DNA from: an uncultured Lachnospiraceae bacterium
Lineage (GTDB): Bacteria > Bacillota > Clostridia > Lachnospirales > Lachnospiraceae
NCBI GenBank assembly: GCA_945929965.1
Contig: CAMEOT010000008.1
Span: 1-64,000, forward strand
DNA length: 64,000 nt
Direction: 5' to 3'
The notes beneath the pieces were generated by a model. That model was not told the origin of the DNA. It searched no databases and saw only the letters and a program-made list of their open reading frames with translations. This document shows, one piece after another, positions 55,145 to 64,000 of the stretch; the stretch's first letter is position 1; every line of letters starts with the position of its first letter. Made by a program: the position numbers and the translations under genes.

Positions 55145-57124
55145 ATGGCAAAAAAGAATAATATTGGACTGGGCCTGGCAGCACTGGCCGTAGGTGCAGG
55201 CGCAGTGGCAGCAGTAACCAAAGGACATAAGGCAGAGGTGAAAAAGGAGGAGAGAAAGGCAGCCGTCAAGGCAGCCAAGAAAGACTACCGCAACACCGAG
55301 CTTGGAAGATACGACAAGAACAGCAAAGGCATCTATTATTCCAACGGTAACTACGAGGCCTTCGCAAGACCTAAGAAGCCAGCAGGAGTGGATGAGAAGA
55401 ATGCTTACATCGTAGGTAGCGGACTGGCATCTTTGGCAGCAGCGTGCTTCCTGGTACGTGACGGACAGATGCCAGGTTCCCACATCCACATCTTAGAGGC
55501 AATGGATATCGCAGGCGGTGCTTGTGACGGTATTTTTGATCCTACCAGAGGCTACATCATGCGTGGCGGACGTGAGATGGAGAATCATTTTGAATGTCTG
55601 TGGGATCTGTTCCGTAGCATCCCCTCTCTGGAAGTACCCGGAGCCAGCGTACTGGATGAGTACTACTGGCTGAACAAGGAAGATCCCAACTACTCTTTGT
55701 GCCGTGCAACGAAGGATTGCGGACAGGATGCCCATACCGATGGCAAATTCAACCTAAGCCAGAAGGGCTGCATGGAGATCATGAAGCTGTTCATGACAAA
55801 GGACGAGGATCTGTATGACAAGACCATCGAAGATGTTTTCGATGATGAAGTATTTAATTCCACCTTCTGGTTATACTGGAGAACTATGTTCGCTTTCGAG
55901 AACTGGCACAGCGCACTGGAAATGAAACTTTACTTCCAGAGATTCATCCATCATATTTCCGGACTGCCTGACTTCAGTGCCTTGAAATTCACCAAGTACA
56001 ACCAGTACGAGTCTCTGATCCTTCCCATGAAGAAGTATCTGGAGGCAGCAGGTGTGGACTTCCAGTTCAACACCGAAGTGACAAATGTTATTTTTGATAT
56101 CAATGACGGCAAAAGGGTGGCAAAGGCTATCGAGTGCAAGGTAAAAGGTGTAGAGAAGGGCATTGTCCTCACCGAGAACGACCTGGTATTCGTTACCAAC
56201 GGAAGCTGTACCGAAGGTACCATCTACGGTGACCAGAATCATGCACCTAACGGGGATGCAGAGGTTCGTACCAGCGGCGTATGGAGCCTGTGGAAAAATA
56301 TCGCAAAACAGGATCCTTCTTTTGGACATCCTGAGAAGTTTTGTTCCGATATCTCTAAGACGAACTGGGAATCCGCTACCGTGACCACACTGGATGACAA
56401 GATCATTCCTTATATCACTAATATCTGTAAGCGCGATCCCAGAAGCGGTAAGGTCGTAACCGGCGGTATCGTAAGCTGTCAGGATTCCAAGTGGCTTATG
56501 AGCTGGACCATCAACCGTCAGGGACAGTTCAAGGAGCAGGACAAGAATCAGGTATGTGTATGGGTATACGGCCTGTTCACCGATGTACCCGGCGATTATA
56601 TTAAGAAGCCCATGAAGGATTGTACCGGTAAGGAGATCACCGAAGAGTGGTTGTATCACTTAGGTGTGCCCGTAGAAGATATTGAGGATCTGGCAGAGCA
56701 CAGTGCAGTCTGCGTACCTACCATGATGCCTTATATCACTGCATTCTTCATGCCCAGAACCAAGGGTGACCGTCCCGATGTCATCCCCGATGGCTGCGTG
56801 AACTTCGCTTTCTTAGGTCAGTTCGCAGAGACCCCGAGGGACACTGTATTCACCACAGAGTATTCCGTGAGAACCGCTATGGAGGCTGTCTACGGACTGC
56901 TGGGTGTAGACAGAGGTGTGCCTGAGGTATGGGGCAGTGTCTATGATATCAGAGAGCTTCTGGACAGCAGCGTGAAGCTGATGGACGGTATGTCTCCTCT
57001 GGAGATCGAACTGCCCGGACCTTTAAATGCACTGAAGAAGCCGCTGCTTCGCGTAGTGAAAGGCACTGTAGTGGAAAAACTGCTGCGTGACCACAATGTG
57101 ATCAAAGACGGCATGCTGGATTAG
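55145..57124 (+). CDS. ohyA: oleate hydratase (FAD-dependent, MCRA type)
   Basis: 659 residues from ATG 55145, 7 nt after AAAGGTGG. The FAD-binding motif is 'AYIVGSGLASLAAACFLVRD' with 'ILEAMDIAGGACDG' after it; 'RGYIMRGGREMENHFECLWD' holds the conserved Glu/Arg region, and 'FVTNGSCTEGTIYGD' and 'FAFLGQFAETPRDTVFTTEY' are further family motifs. It adds water to oleate to give 10-hydroxystearate. The first 60 residues add a hydrophobic, Ala/Gly-rich segment (about 6-24) and a Lys-rich stretch, not part of the usual core, suggesting membrane association. Confidence 0.93.
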   Translation: MAKKNNIGLGLAALAVGAGAVAAVTKGHKAEVKKEERKAAVKAAKKDYRNTELGRYDKNSKGIYYSNGNYEAFARPKKPAGVDEKNAYIVGSGLASLAAACFLVRDGQMPGSHIHILEAMDIAGGACDGIFDPTRGYIMRGGREMENHFECLWDLFRSIPSLEVPGASVLDEYYWLNKEDPNYSLCRATKDCGQDAHTDGKFNLSQKGCMEIMKLFMTKDEDLYDKTIEDVFDDEVFNSTFWLYWRTMFAFENWHSALEMKLYFQRFIHHISGLPDFSALKFTKYNQYESLILPMKKYLEAAGVDFQFNTEVTNVIFDINDGKRVAKAIECKVKGVEKGIVLTENDLVFVTNGSCTEGTIYGDQNHAPNGDAEVRTSGVWSLWKNIAKQDPSFGHPEKFCSDISKTNWESATVTTLDDKIIPYITNICKRDPRSGKVVTGGIVSCQDSKWLMSWTINRQGQFKEQDKNQVCVWVYGLFTDVPGDYIKKPMKDCTGKEITEEWLYHLGVPVEDIEDLAEHSAVCVPTMMPYITAFFMPRTKGDRPDVIPDGCVNFAFLGQFAETPRDTVFTTEYSVRTAMEAVYGLLGVDRGVPEVWGSVYDIRELLDSSVKLMDGMSPLEIELPGPLNALKKPLLRVVKGTVVEKLLRDHNVIKDGMLD

Positions 57125-57151
57125 AATTGTATATGGAATAAAAGTGCGAAG

Positions 57152-57187
57152 ACTCCCATCGGAAAAATCCGGTGGGAGTTTTTTATG
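57152..57187 (+). terminator. terminator after oleate hydratase
   Basis: ACTCCCATCGGA pairs with TCCGGTGGGAGT around AAAA, followed by TTTTTT. Confidence 0.85.
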
Positions 57188-57229
57188 CAAAAAGCTTTTT
57201 TAAAAATCATATAAAGAAAGTTGAACAAA

Positions 57230-57243
57230 TGTAAGCGGTTACA
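57230..57243. promoter_or_regulatory. cre-like CcpA site upstream of ppdK
   Basis: TGTAAGCGGTTACA fits the cre consensus TGWNANCGNTNWCA at every fixed position. It lies about 100 bp upstream of the -35 box, where CcpA usually activates. Confidence 0.65.
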
Positions 57244-57341
57244 TAATACTAAAGTACTAGACAAAACAAACAAAAATATAATACAAAATTTAACATTATG
57301 CACGAAAATAAGTACTCTGTCAAAAAATTATCAATTTCGTC

Positions 57342-57370
57342 TTGATATTCCTTTGGCAGATTGTTACAAT
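57342..57370 (+). promoter_or_regulatory. ppdK promoter
   Basis: TTGATA (57342-57347), a 17-nt spacer and TACAAT (57365-57370); the leader is about 88 nt. Confidence 0.6.
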
Positions 57371-57464
57371 ATCAAAGTACTAAAAACCGAAGCTGAAATG
57401 CTCCGGTAGTGGTTTGGGTTACAAAGTTTTGTCAAAAATATTATAAAAAGGGAGACAAAGAAGT

Positions 57465-60089
57465 ATGAAGAAATGGGTATATTTGTTTACCGAAGGTAAT
57501 GCAAACATGCGCGAACTGCTTGGTGGTAAAGGTGCGAACCTGGCTGAGATGACCAACATTGGTCTGCCGGTTCCTCAGGGCTTCACCATTACAACAGAGG
57601 CATGTACACAGTATTATGAAGATGGACGCGAGATCAATGAAGAGATCCAGGGTCAGATCAACGAGTACATTACTAAGATGGAAGAGATCACCGGCAAAAA
57701 GTTCGGCGACCACGAGAATCCTCTGTTAGTATCCGTTCGTTCCGGCGCGAGAGCATCCATGCCCGGTATGATGGATACCATCCTGAACCTTGGTCTGAAT
57801 GAGACCGTTGTTAACGTAATCGCTGAGAAGTCCGGCAACCCCCGTTGGGCTTGGGACTGCTATAGAAGATTTATCCAGATGTATTCCGACGTTGTTATGG
57901 AAGTAGGTAAGAAGTACTTCGAGCAGCTGATCGATGCAATGAAAGCAAAGAAGGGTGTAACACAGGACGTTGAGCTTTCCGCTGACGATCTGAAGGAGCT
58001 GGCTGGTCAGTTCAAGGCTGAATACAAGGCTAAGATCGGTGCAGACTTCCCTGATGATCCTAAGGAACAGCTGATGGGCGCTATCAAGGCTGTATTCCGT
58101 TCTTGGGACAACCCTCGTGCAAACGTTTATCGTCGTGACAACGATATCCCTTATTCCTGGGGTACTGCTGTTAACGTTCAGTCTATGGCATTCGGTAACA
58201 TGGGTGATGACTGTGGTACCGGTGTTGCATTTACCAGAGATCCGGCTACCGGCGCTAAGGGACTGTTCGGTGAGTTCCTGACCAACGCACAGGGCGAGGA
58301 CGTAGTAGCAGGTGTTCGTACACCTATGAAGATCGCTGAGATGGCTGACAAATTCCCTGAGGCATTTGCTCAGTTCCAGGAAGTATGTAAGACTCTGGAA
58401 GATCACTACAGAGATATGCAGGATATGGAGTTCACCGTTGAGCATGGTAAGCTGTACATGTTACAGACCAGAAACGGTAAGAGAACCGCTCAGGCAGCTC
58501 TGAAGATCGCTTGTGATCTGGTAGATGAGGGCATGAGAACCGAGGAAGAGGCAGTTGCAATGATCGATCCTCGTAACCTGGATACTCTGTTACATCCCCA
58601 GTTCGATACCGCTGCTCTGAAAGCTGCAACTCCTATCGGCAAGGGTCTTGGTGCTTCTCCCGGAGCTGCTTGCGGTAAGATCGTATTCACTGCAGAAGAT
58701 GCAGAAGAATGGCATGCAAGAGGAGAGAGAGTTGTTCTGGTTCGTCTGGAGACCTCTCCCGAAGATATCACCGGTATGAAGGCTTCCCAGGGTATCCTGA
58801 CCGTTCGTGGTGGTATGACCTCTCACGCAGCAGTAGTTGCTCGTGGTATGGGTACCTGCTGTGTATCCGGTTGTGGCGACATCGCTATGGATGAGGAGAA
58901 CAAGCAGTTCACTCTGGCTGGCAAGACCTTCCATGAAGGTGACTGGTTGTCCATCGATGGTACTACCGGTAACATCTATGATGGCGAGATCAAGACTGTT
59001 GACGCTACCATCGCCGGTGAGTTCGGTCGTGTTATGGCTTGGGCTGACAAATATCGTAAGTTAAAAGTTCGTACCAATGCAGATACTCCCGCAGACGCTA
59101 AGAAGGCTCGTGAGTTGGGCGCTGAAGGAATCGGTCTGTGCCGTACTGAGCATATGTTCTTCGAAGAGGACAGAATCGCAGCATTCCGTGAGATGATCTG
59201 TTCCGACACTGTAGAGGAGAGAGAAGCAGCACTGGAGAAGATCCTGCCTTATCAGCAGAACGACTTCAAGCAGCTGTATGAGGCTCTGGAGGGCAACCCT
59301 GTTACCATCCGTTTCCTGGATCCGCCTCTGCATGAGTTCGTTCCTACCGAGGAAGCTGACATTGAGAAGCTGGCTAAGGCACAGGGCAAGAGCGTAGAGA
59401 CCATCAAGACCATCATCGCTTCTCTGCATGAGTTCAACCCTATGATGGGCCACAGAGGATGCCGTCTGGCTGTTACTTATCCTGAAATTGCCAAGATGCA
59501 GACCAAGGCTGTTATCCGTGCGGCAATCGAGGTTAAGAAGGCACATCCCGACTGGAATGTAGAGCCCGAGATCATGATTCCTCTGGTATGTGAAGTGAAA
59601 GAGCTTAAGTTCGTTAAGAAGGTAGTTGTAGAGACTGCTGATGCTGAGATCGCAGCTGCCGGTGTAGATATGAAGTACGAAGTAGGTACCATGATCGAGA
59701 TCCCCAGAGCAGCTCTGACTGCCGATGAGATCGCTAAGGAAGCTGATTTCTTCTGCTTCGGTACCAACGACCTGACCCAGATGACCTTCGGCTTCTCCCG
59801 TGATGATGCAGGTAAGTTCCTGAACGCTTACTATGACACCAAGATCTTCGAGAATGATCCGTTCGCTAAGCTGGATCAGACCGGTGTCGGCAAGCTGATG
59901 GAGATGGCTATCAAGCTTGGTAAGCCTGTAAATCCTAAGCTGCACGTTGGTATCTGTGGTGAGCACGGCGGAGATCCTTCTTCCGTAGAGTTCTGCCACA
60001 AGATCGGTCTGGATTATGTATCCTGCTCACCTTTCCGTGTACCTATCGCAAGACTGGCTGCTGCACAGGCTGCTATTGCTGACAAGTAA
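57465..60089 (+). CDS. ppdK: pyruvate, phosphate dikinase
   Basis: 874 residues, the usual length, with AAAAGGGAGA upstream. N-terminal nucleotide domain ('LGGKGANLAEMTNIGLPVPQ', about 19-38); the phosphorylated His is H454 in 'GGMTSHAAVVARG'; the C-terminal PEP/pyruvate barrel has 'GVGKLMEMA', 'HVGICGEHGGDPSSVEF' (with the catalytic Cys) and 'YVSCSPFRVPIARLAAAQ'. It interconverts PEP, AMP and PPi with pyruvate, ATP and phosphate, a glycolytic step in many anaerobes. Strong codon bias toward GGT/GTT/CGT suggests high expression. Confidence 0.97.
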   Translation: MKKWVYLFTEGNANMRELLGGKGANLAEMTNIGLPVPQGFTITTEACTQYYEDGREINEEIQGQINEYITKMEEITGKKFGDHENPLLVSVRSGARASMPGMMDTILNLGLNETVVNVIAEKSGNPRWAWDCYRRFIQMYSDVVMEVGKKYFEQLIDAMKAKKGVTQDVELSADDLKELAGQFKAEYKAKIGADFPDDPKEQLMGAIKAVFRSWDNPRANVYRRDNDIPYSWGTAVNVQSMAFGNMGDDCGTGVAFTRDPATGAKGLFGEFLTNAQGEDVVAGVRTPMKIAEMADKFPEAFAQFQEVCKTLEDHYRDMQDMEFTVEHGKLYMLQTRNGKRTAQAALKIACDLVDEGMRTEEEAVAMIDPRNLDTLLHPQFDTAALKAATPIGKGLGASPGAACGKIVFTAEDAEEWHARGERVVLVRLETSPEDITGMKASQGILTVRGGMTSHAAVVARGMGTCCVSGCGDIAMDEENKQFTLAGKTFHEGDWLSIDGTTGNIYDGEIKTVDATIAGEFGRVMAWADKYRKLKVRTNADTPADAKKARELGAEGIGLCRTEHMFFEEDRIAAFREMICSDTVEEREAALEKILPYQQNDFKQLYEALEGNPVTIRFLDPPLHEFVPTEEADIEKLAKAQGKSVETIKTIIASLHEFNPMMGHRGCRLAVTYPEIAKMQTKAVIRAAIEVKKAHPDWNVEPEIMIPLVCEVKELKFVKKVVVETADAEIAAAGVDMKYEVGTMIEIPRAALTADEIAKEADFFCFGTNDLTQMTFGFSRDDAGKFLNAYYDTKIFENDPFAKLDQTGVGKLMEMAIKLGKPVNPKLHVGICGEHGGDPSSVEFCHKIGLDYVSCSPFRVPIARLAAAQAAIADK

Positions 60090-60159
60090 GGAAAGTCGGG
60101 AAGACGATCTGAGAGGGTATTACACAAGCAATAAATTGGGGTATATGAGAATATGACGA

Positions 60160-60203
60160 GAACCTCATTACTGATAGAAATATCAGTAATGGGGTTCTTT
60201 TTT
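60160..60203. terminator. long terminator between ppdK and AraC-type gene
   Basis: GAACCTCATTACTGAT pairs with ATCAGTAATGGGGTTC around AGAAAT, followed by TTTTTT; it overlaps the 3' end of the convergent regulator gene. Confidence 0.85.
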
Positions 60204-61001
60204 GGAAAAATATTGTGTGGGTGTCATACCGTAGTATTTTTTGAAAACCCGGTAAAAATAGGACACGCTCTGGAAACCGCAGGTCTTGCTGATGACAGAG
60301 AGGGAATTGCCGCCCTGTTCCATCTGGTGTATGGCGTGACGGAGGCGAAGCTTATTAATATATTCTTTTACGGTGAGAGATTCCGTCTGCCGGACAGCCC
60401 GGTGGACATAGCTCTCGGAGACTCCACAGGATTCGGCGATATCCCGGACGGTCTGAATCGTGGTGTAGTTGGTGGTAATATAATGAATGATCCGCTGAAA
60501 ACCGGAGGCTTTATTTTCACTGACGGGAATCTCATTATCTAACGGATGCTGATGCCGAAAATCGTTGAGATCTGTAAGAATCTGTGCCAATAACAGGTAG
60601 GCAGTGGGAGATTTGCAGCAGGAAGCTGCGTTCCAGTCGAGGAGCTTTTGTCTGTAATCCTCAGGTATGAAAATGATCGGTGACTTGAAACAGGTCAGAT
60701 AGGAAGATACTACGACGGGTAAAAAGTATTTTTCCAGGTAGGCTTTTGAAAAATGAATGCAGATCCCGGTATAATCCGTGTCACCGACGCTTCGGTGAGA
60801 GATATTACTCTCAAACAGGCTTGCCATGCCGGTTTCTACCCGGTAGGTGATATCGCCGATGGTAACCAGACGCTCTCCGGAGAGCAGAATATAGATTTCA
60901 TAGTTGGTGTGGTGATGCGAATAGGGCATGGACCACCCTTTTTTTGTATCTTCATAGGATATTTCAAAATCTTCATATAAAAAAGTTCTTCTATCTGTCA
61001 T
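60183..61001 (-). CDS. AraC-family regulator
   Basis: 272 residues. The N-terminal cupin domain has 'YSHHHTNYEIYILLSGERLV' (about 27-46). Two helix-turn-helix units follow at the C-terminus ('TVRDIAESCGVSESYVHRAV' and 'LSVISKTCGFQSVSYFYRVF', about 180-262), ending 'KKYYGMTPTQYF'. It is divergent from the glycoside hydrolase gene and probably activates it in response to a sugar. Confidence 0.9.
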   Translation of the reverse strand: MTDRRTFLYEDFEISYEDTKKGWSMPYSHHHTNYEIYILLSGERLVTIGDITYRVETGMASLFESNISHRSVGDTDYTGICIHFSKAYLEKYFLPVVVSSYLTCFKSPIIFIPEDYRQKLLDWNAASCCKSPTAYLLLAQILTDLNDFRHQHPLDNEIPVSENKASGFQRIIHYITTNYTTIQTVRDIAESCGVSESYVHRAVRQTESLTVKEYINKLRLRHAIHQMEQGGNSLSVISKTCGFQSVSYFYRVFKKYYGMTPTQYFSKKEPHY

Positions 61002-61209
61002 TTCTGATTCACTCCTTCACACATATTATATCAAAAAAGTTCAGGATAATGCAATAAATATAAAGAATAGTTCATGATAATGAATTTAAAACACTAAAAG
61101 TAAGCTATATAATGATTCCGTAATGAAGAAGAAAAATATCAGAAAAATTACTGTGGATTTACTATGGAATTTTTCTGTACCGAAAAGCGCTTGTGGGATG
61201 GAGTCATAT

Positions 61210-64000
61210 ATGAAAATATTGTTGGATGGAAGCTGGCACGTGGAACTGGAGGACGGAACCACGGGACAGATGGATCTGCCGGGAACATTGGATGAGAACG
61301 GGATCGGACATCGAGATGTGGGAGCCAATCAGTGGCACCCAGACGCTGCGCTGGGAAATGCTGCGGGAGAGATAGACATAGATGCACCGATCGCTACAAG
61401 ATTTACCAGGCGGCATACCTATGAAGGAAAAGCGCGGATCAGCCGCAGGATAAAAATAACGGAATATGGCATGGAGCGGCTGTTCGTACGAGTGGAACGG
61501 GCGCGTGCGCTGCGATTGTTTGTGGATGGAGCAGAAAGCTGCATCTTTCGGCAGGGAACGCTGAGTACACCTTACATTTTTGAACTGACCGGAGTGACAC
61601 CGGGAGAACATGAATTTACGTTTCTTTCGGATAACAGCTACCCGGGAATGCCAAAAACTGCTATCTGCTATTCTTCCGCGGCAACAGATGAGACACAGAC
61701 GAACTGGAATGGGATACTTGGCGAATGCAGCATGTATACCCGACCGCAGAATTTTATAGACAGTCTCCGAGTATATCCGAGAGCGGTAAAAAAGGAAGAG
61801 AAAAATAAAGCAGATAGCTATGTGATAGATGTCTGTGTGGAGCTGGCACCGGGCGCAAAGGAAATATATAAAGATGCGAAAATCGTATTGCAGTCAGAGA
61901 CTCTGGTAGCAGGAAAGTTAGAAAACACACAGATGTTGACGGAAATTTTCAGCTGCTCCGGGGAGAAATTAGCGGAAGCCGAAGCAGATAAACAGGAGAA
62001 TCCGGAAATAGTGGAAATCTGGTTCCGCGATCTGCCCCTGCGGGAGAATGTGAAGCTGTGGGACGAAGCCGAAGGCAATCTCTATGAGATGGTTGCAATC
62101 CTGGATAGCGGTATGTCGACAGAAGATGAAGTTCGTAGCGATGCTGAGTGCCGGATCCGTTTCGGCATCCGCTCCTTTGGCGATAACGGCAGTGGCAGGC
62201 TGGCGCTGAATGGCAGGACAATTTTCCTGCGGGGTGAGGCGAACTGCGCAGAATATCCGGAGACCGGACATCCACCCATGACGATTCCGGAATGGAAGGA
62301 GATGTTATTAAAATATCGCAGTTATGGAATAAACTGTGTAAGATTCCATTCCCACTGTGAGCCGGAAGCAGCTTTTGCGGCAGCGGATGAGCTGGGAATG
62401 CTGCTGCAGCCGGAGCTGTCTCATTGGGATCCGAAGAATGCCTTTGGAACGGAGGAAAGTTACCGGTATTACCGGGCAGAGCTCACAGCAATATTGAAAA
62501 CCTATGCCAATCATCCCTCTTTTGTAATGCTGACGCTGGGCAATGAATTGCAGACTCAGGGCGAGGGCAGAGAGCGGATGCGGGAACTGGTCAGAATAGC
62601 GAAAAGACTGGATCATACCAGACTGTATGCGGACGGATCCAATGCGTTCTATGGCGAAGAAGGTTGTGACCCGGAGAACGATTTCTATACTTCCCAAAGC
62701 TGTAAGGATGCGGTGATCCGGGGAACTTTCTCCGGTATGCGGGGGTATCTCAATGAAAACTATCCCTCCGCAGATCGAACCTATGATGAGGCAATGACAG
62801 AGATACGAAAAGAGTATCAGAAGCCGGTATTCAGTTTTGAAGTGGGGCAGTTCGAAGTGTTGCCGGATTTTGAGGAGCTGGAAAGCTTTCATGGAATATC
62901 GGATCCGGTGAATCTGAAACTGATCCGGAAGCGGGTTGAGGAACGGGGACTTTTACCCGTATGGAAAAAATATGTGGAAGCCACCGGCGAACTGTCCAGA
63001 CTGGCATACCGGGAGGAAATTGAAGCAGCCATGCGGACGAGAGAACTTTCCGGGATTTCACTTCTGGGATTGCAGGACTTCCCGGGACAGGGGACGGCAC
63101 TGGTGGGCATGATGAATTCCCATTTGGAACCGAAGCCGTACGATTTTGCCAGACCGGAACGATTCCGTGAGTTTTTCAGAGAGTGCAGGATTCTGGTGAA
63201 ACTCCCACGTTATACCTATGAGGCAGGAGAACGGCTGACCGCGGAAGTGGAAGTGGCGAATTTCGGCAGGAAAAATATCACAGGAGTATTGCACTGGACA
63301 CTTACAGAAAGAAATTGTGCATCTGAGGGCGGAAACAGTAAACAGGAAGCAACGGTAAAATGCGAAAATACGGTGGTAGCAGCCGGAGCAGATACAGAGA
63401 CCAAAAGCTGTCCTCCGGGCAGCTATACTACGATAGGGATTCTGGATATTCCACTGGATGTGACGTCAAAGAATACAGCACTCACCCTTGCGGTGAGCAT
63501 CGGCAACAGCACCGGCTTCTATCCGGTGTGGGTATATCAGAAGACAACCCCGGTCTGCCCGGAAAATGTATATGAAGCCAGAATTTTTGATGAGCGGACA
63601 AAAGAGGTGCTTCAAAACGGCGGAAGAGTCTATCTGTCTCCGGACGCGGACGAAGAGAGCCTGCCGTATTCCATAAAAACACAGTTTACGACAGATTTCT
63701 GGTCGGTGGGAACTTTCGCGGATCAGGAGGGCGGTATGGGGCAGCTCATAGATACGGAACATCCGATTTTTAAGGAATTCCCCACGGATTTTCACACGGA
63801 CTGGCAATGGTGGATCATGGCAACGAAGCGGGCGGTGATTCTGCCGCATCCCATGAAGATGATCATTACGGAGATGGACAGCTATGCTTTTTTACGTCCC
63901 ATGGCACAACTGATAGAGTTTCGATGCCTGAAGGGAAAAGTATTGCTATCCACCATGGAATTGCATAAGAGTCAGCGGTATCCGGAGGCGAGGGCACTGC
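61210..64000 (+). CDS. glycoside hydrolase family 2 protein (runs off the window)
   Basis: At least 930 residues from ATG 61210 after GGGATGGAG; ATG 61123 is in frame but lacks a ribosome site. The N-terminal jelly-roll and the motif 'TDETQTNWNGILGEC' are typical of GH2 enzymes. The acid/base Glu is E446 in 'LTLGNELQTQG', the likely nucleophile E544 in 'FSFEVGQFEVL'. No signal peptide, so it acts on sugars taken into the cell. The substrate is not clear from sequence; beta-galactoside-type or related glycans are possible. The 3' end is beyond the window. Confidence 0.88.
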   Translation, partial: MKILLDGSWHVELEDGTTGQMDLPGTLDENGIGHRDVGANQWHPDAALGNAAGEIDIDAPIATRFTRRHTYEGKARISRRIKITEYGMERLFVRVERARALRLFVDGAESCIFRQGTLSTPYIFELTGVTPGEHEFTFLSDNSYPGMPKTAICYSSAATDETQTNWNGILGECSMYTRPQNFIDSLRVYPRAVKKEEKNKADSYVIDVCVELAPGAKEIYKDAKIVLQSETLVAGKLENTQMLTEIFSCSGEKLAEAEADKQENPEIVEIWFRDLPLRENVKLWDEAEGNLYEMVAILDSGMSTEDEVRSDAECRIRFGIRSFGDNGSGRLALNGRTIFLRGEANCAEYPETGHPPMTIPEWKEMLLKYRSYGINCVRFHSHCEPEAAFAAADELGMLLQPELSHWDPKNAFGTEESYRYYRAELTAILKTYANHPSFVMLTLGNELQTQGEGRERMRELVRIAKRLDHTRLYADGSNAFYGEEGCDPENDFYTSQSCKDAVIRGTFSGMRGYLNENYPSADRTYDEAMTEIRKEYQKPVFSFEVGQFEVLPDFEELESFHGISDPVNLKLIRKRVEERGLLPVWKKYVEATGELSRLAYREEIEAAMRTRELSGISLLGLQDFPGQGTALVGMMNSHLEPKPYDFARPERFREFFRECRILVKLPRYTYEAGERLTAEVEVANFGRKNITGVLHWTLTERNCASEGGNSKQEATVKCENTVVAAGADTETKSCPPGSYTTIGILDIPLDVTSKNTALTLAVSIGNSTGFYPVWVYQKTTPVCPENVYEARIFDERTKEVLQNGGRVYLSPDADEESLPYSIKTQFTTDFWSVGTFADQEGGMGQLIDTEHPIFKEFPTDFHTDWQWWIMATKRAVILPHPMKMIITEMDSYAFLRPMAQLIEFRCLKGKVLLSTMELHKSQRYPEARAL

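Noticed and set aside
58337..59999. Several long minus-strand frames inside ppdK
   Set aside because: They are shadows caused by the biased codons of a highly expressed gene, with no starts or family features.
1..64000. CRISPR array
   Set aside because: No regularly spaced direct repeats with unique spacers were seen; the 52-bp array at 53548 has no spacers.

Overview
The window looks like the chromosome of a Lachnospiraceae-type (Clostridia) gut Firmicute. Host genes on the right (pyruvate phosphate dikinase, oleate hydratase, PepD-type dipeptidase, low-specificity threonine aldolase, family 2 glycoside hydrolase, HicAB) and the AGGAGG-type ribosome sites fit this. Family names come from reading the translations; no database search was possible.

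Positions 1 to about 46,200 are the right-hand part of a siphovirus-like prophage. Its packaging, portal and capsid genes lie left of the window. The order is: head-tail connector genes (0.9-2.4 kb), tail tube, tail assembly chaperones with a frameshift-type overlap, tape measure (4.4-7.6 kb), an inserted lysogenic-conversion block (7.6-11.3 kb), tail tip and fibre genes (11.4-16.9 kb), holin and endolysin (17.0-18.3 kb), the immunity region (19.6-22.0 kb), and a long rightward early operon (22.5-43.3 kb). The early operon encodes an antirepressor, SSB-like proteins, a Spo0A-like DNA-binding protein, a Rad50/SbcC-like ATPase, RecT, a sigma factor, an ERCC4-type nuclease, a replication protein, two DNA methyltransferases and two radical-SAM proteins. 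Two tyrosine recombinases follow (43.5-46.1 kb). The right attachment site is a tRNA 3' end at about 46.17-46.20 kb.

The most striking feature is a phase-variable tail-fibre locus. The second collagen-like fibre gene carries a 15-bp site (TAAMTAGGAAKTTAA) in frame. Three further copies head three silent, alternative C-terminal cassettes, arranged as two head-to-head pairs (15.4-16.35 kb and 18.39-19.48 kb). Inversion between sites would swap the receptor-binding end of the fibre. The tyrosine recombinase at 43.5 kb is a candidate invertase.

Other notable items: a block between tape measure and distal tail genes with a DUF4393/Abi-alpha-like gene and a RexA/RexB-like gene pair; a small covarying RNA hairpin ahead of three tail genes; face-to-face immunity promoters; a LexA-type box on the promoter of a tiny gene; 26-bp inverted repeats around a 49-codon gene; and a nonsense-mutated ssb and a homopolymer-shifted gene, both signs of prophage decay or slippage.

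Right of the prophage (46.2-64.0 kb) are hicAB with palindromic operators, marR with a MATE exporter, pepD, threonine aldolase, a highly structured intergenic element, a small kinase-like gene, 52-bp tandem repeats, two tRNA-Pro genes, a TetR regulator with oleate hydratase, ppdK with an upstream cre-like site, and a divergent AraC/glycoside hydrolase pair whose hydrolase runs off the window.
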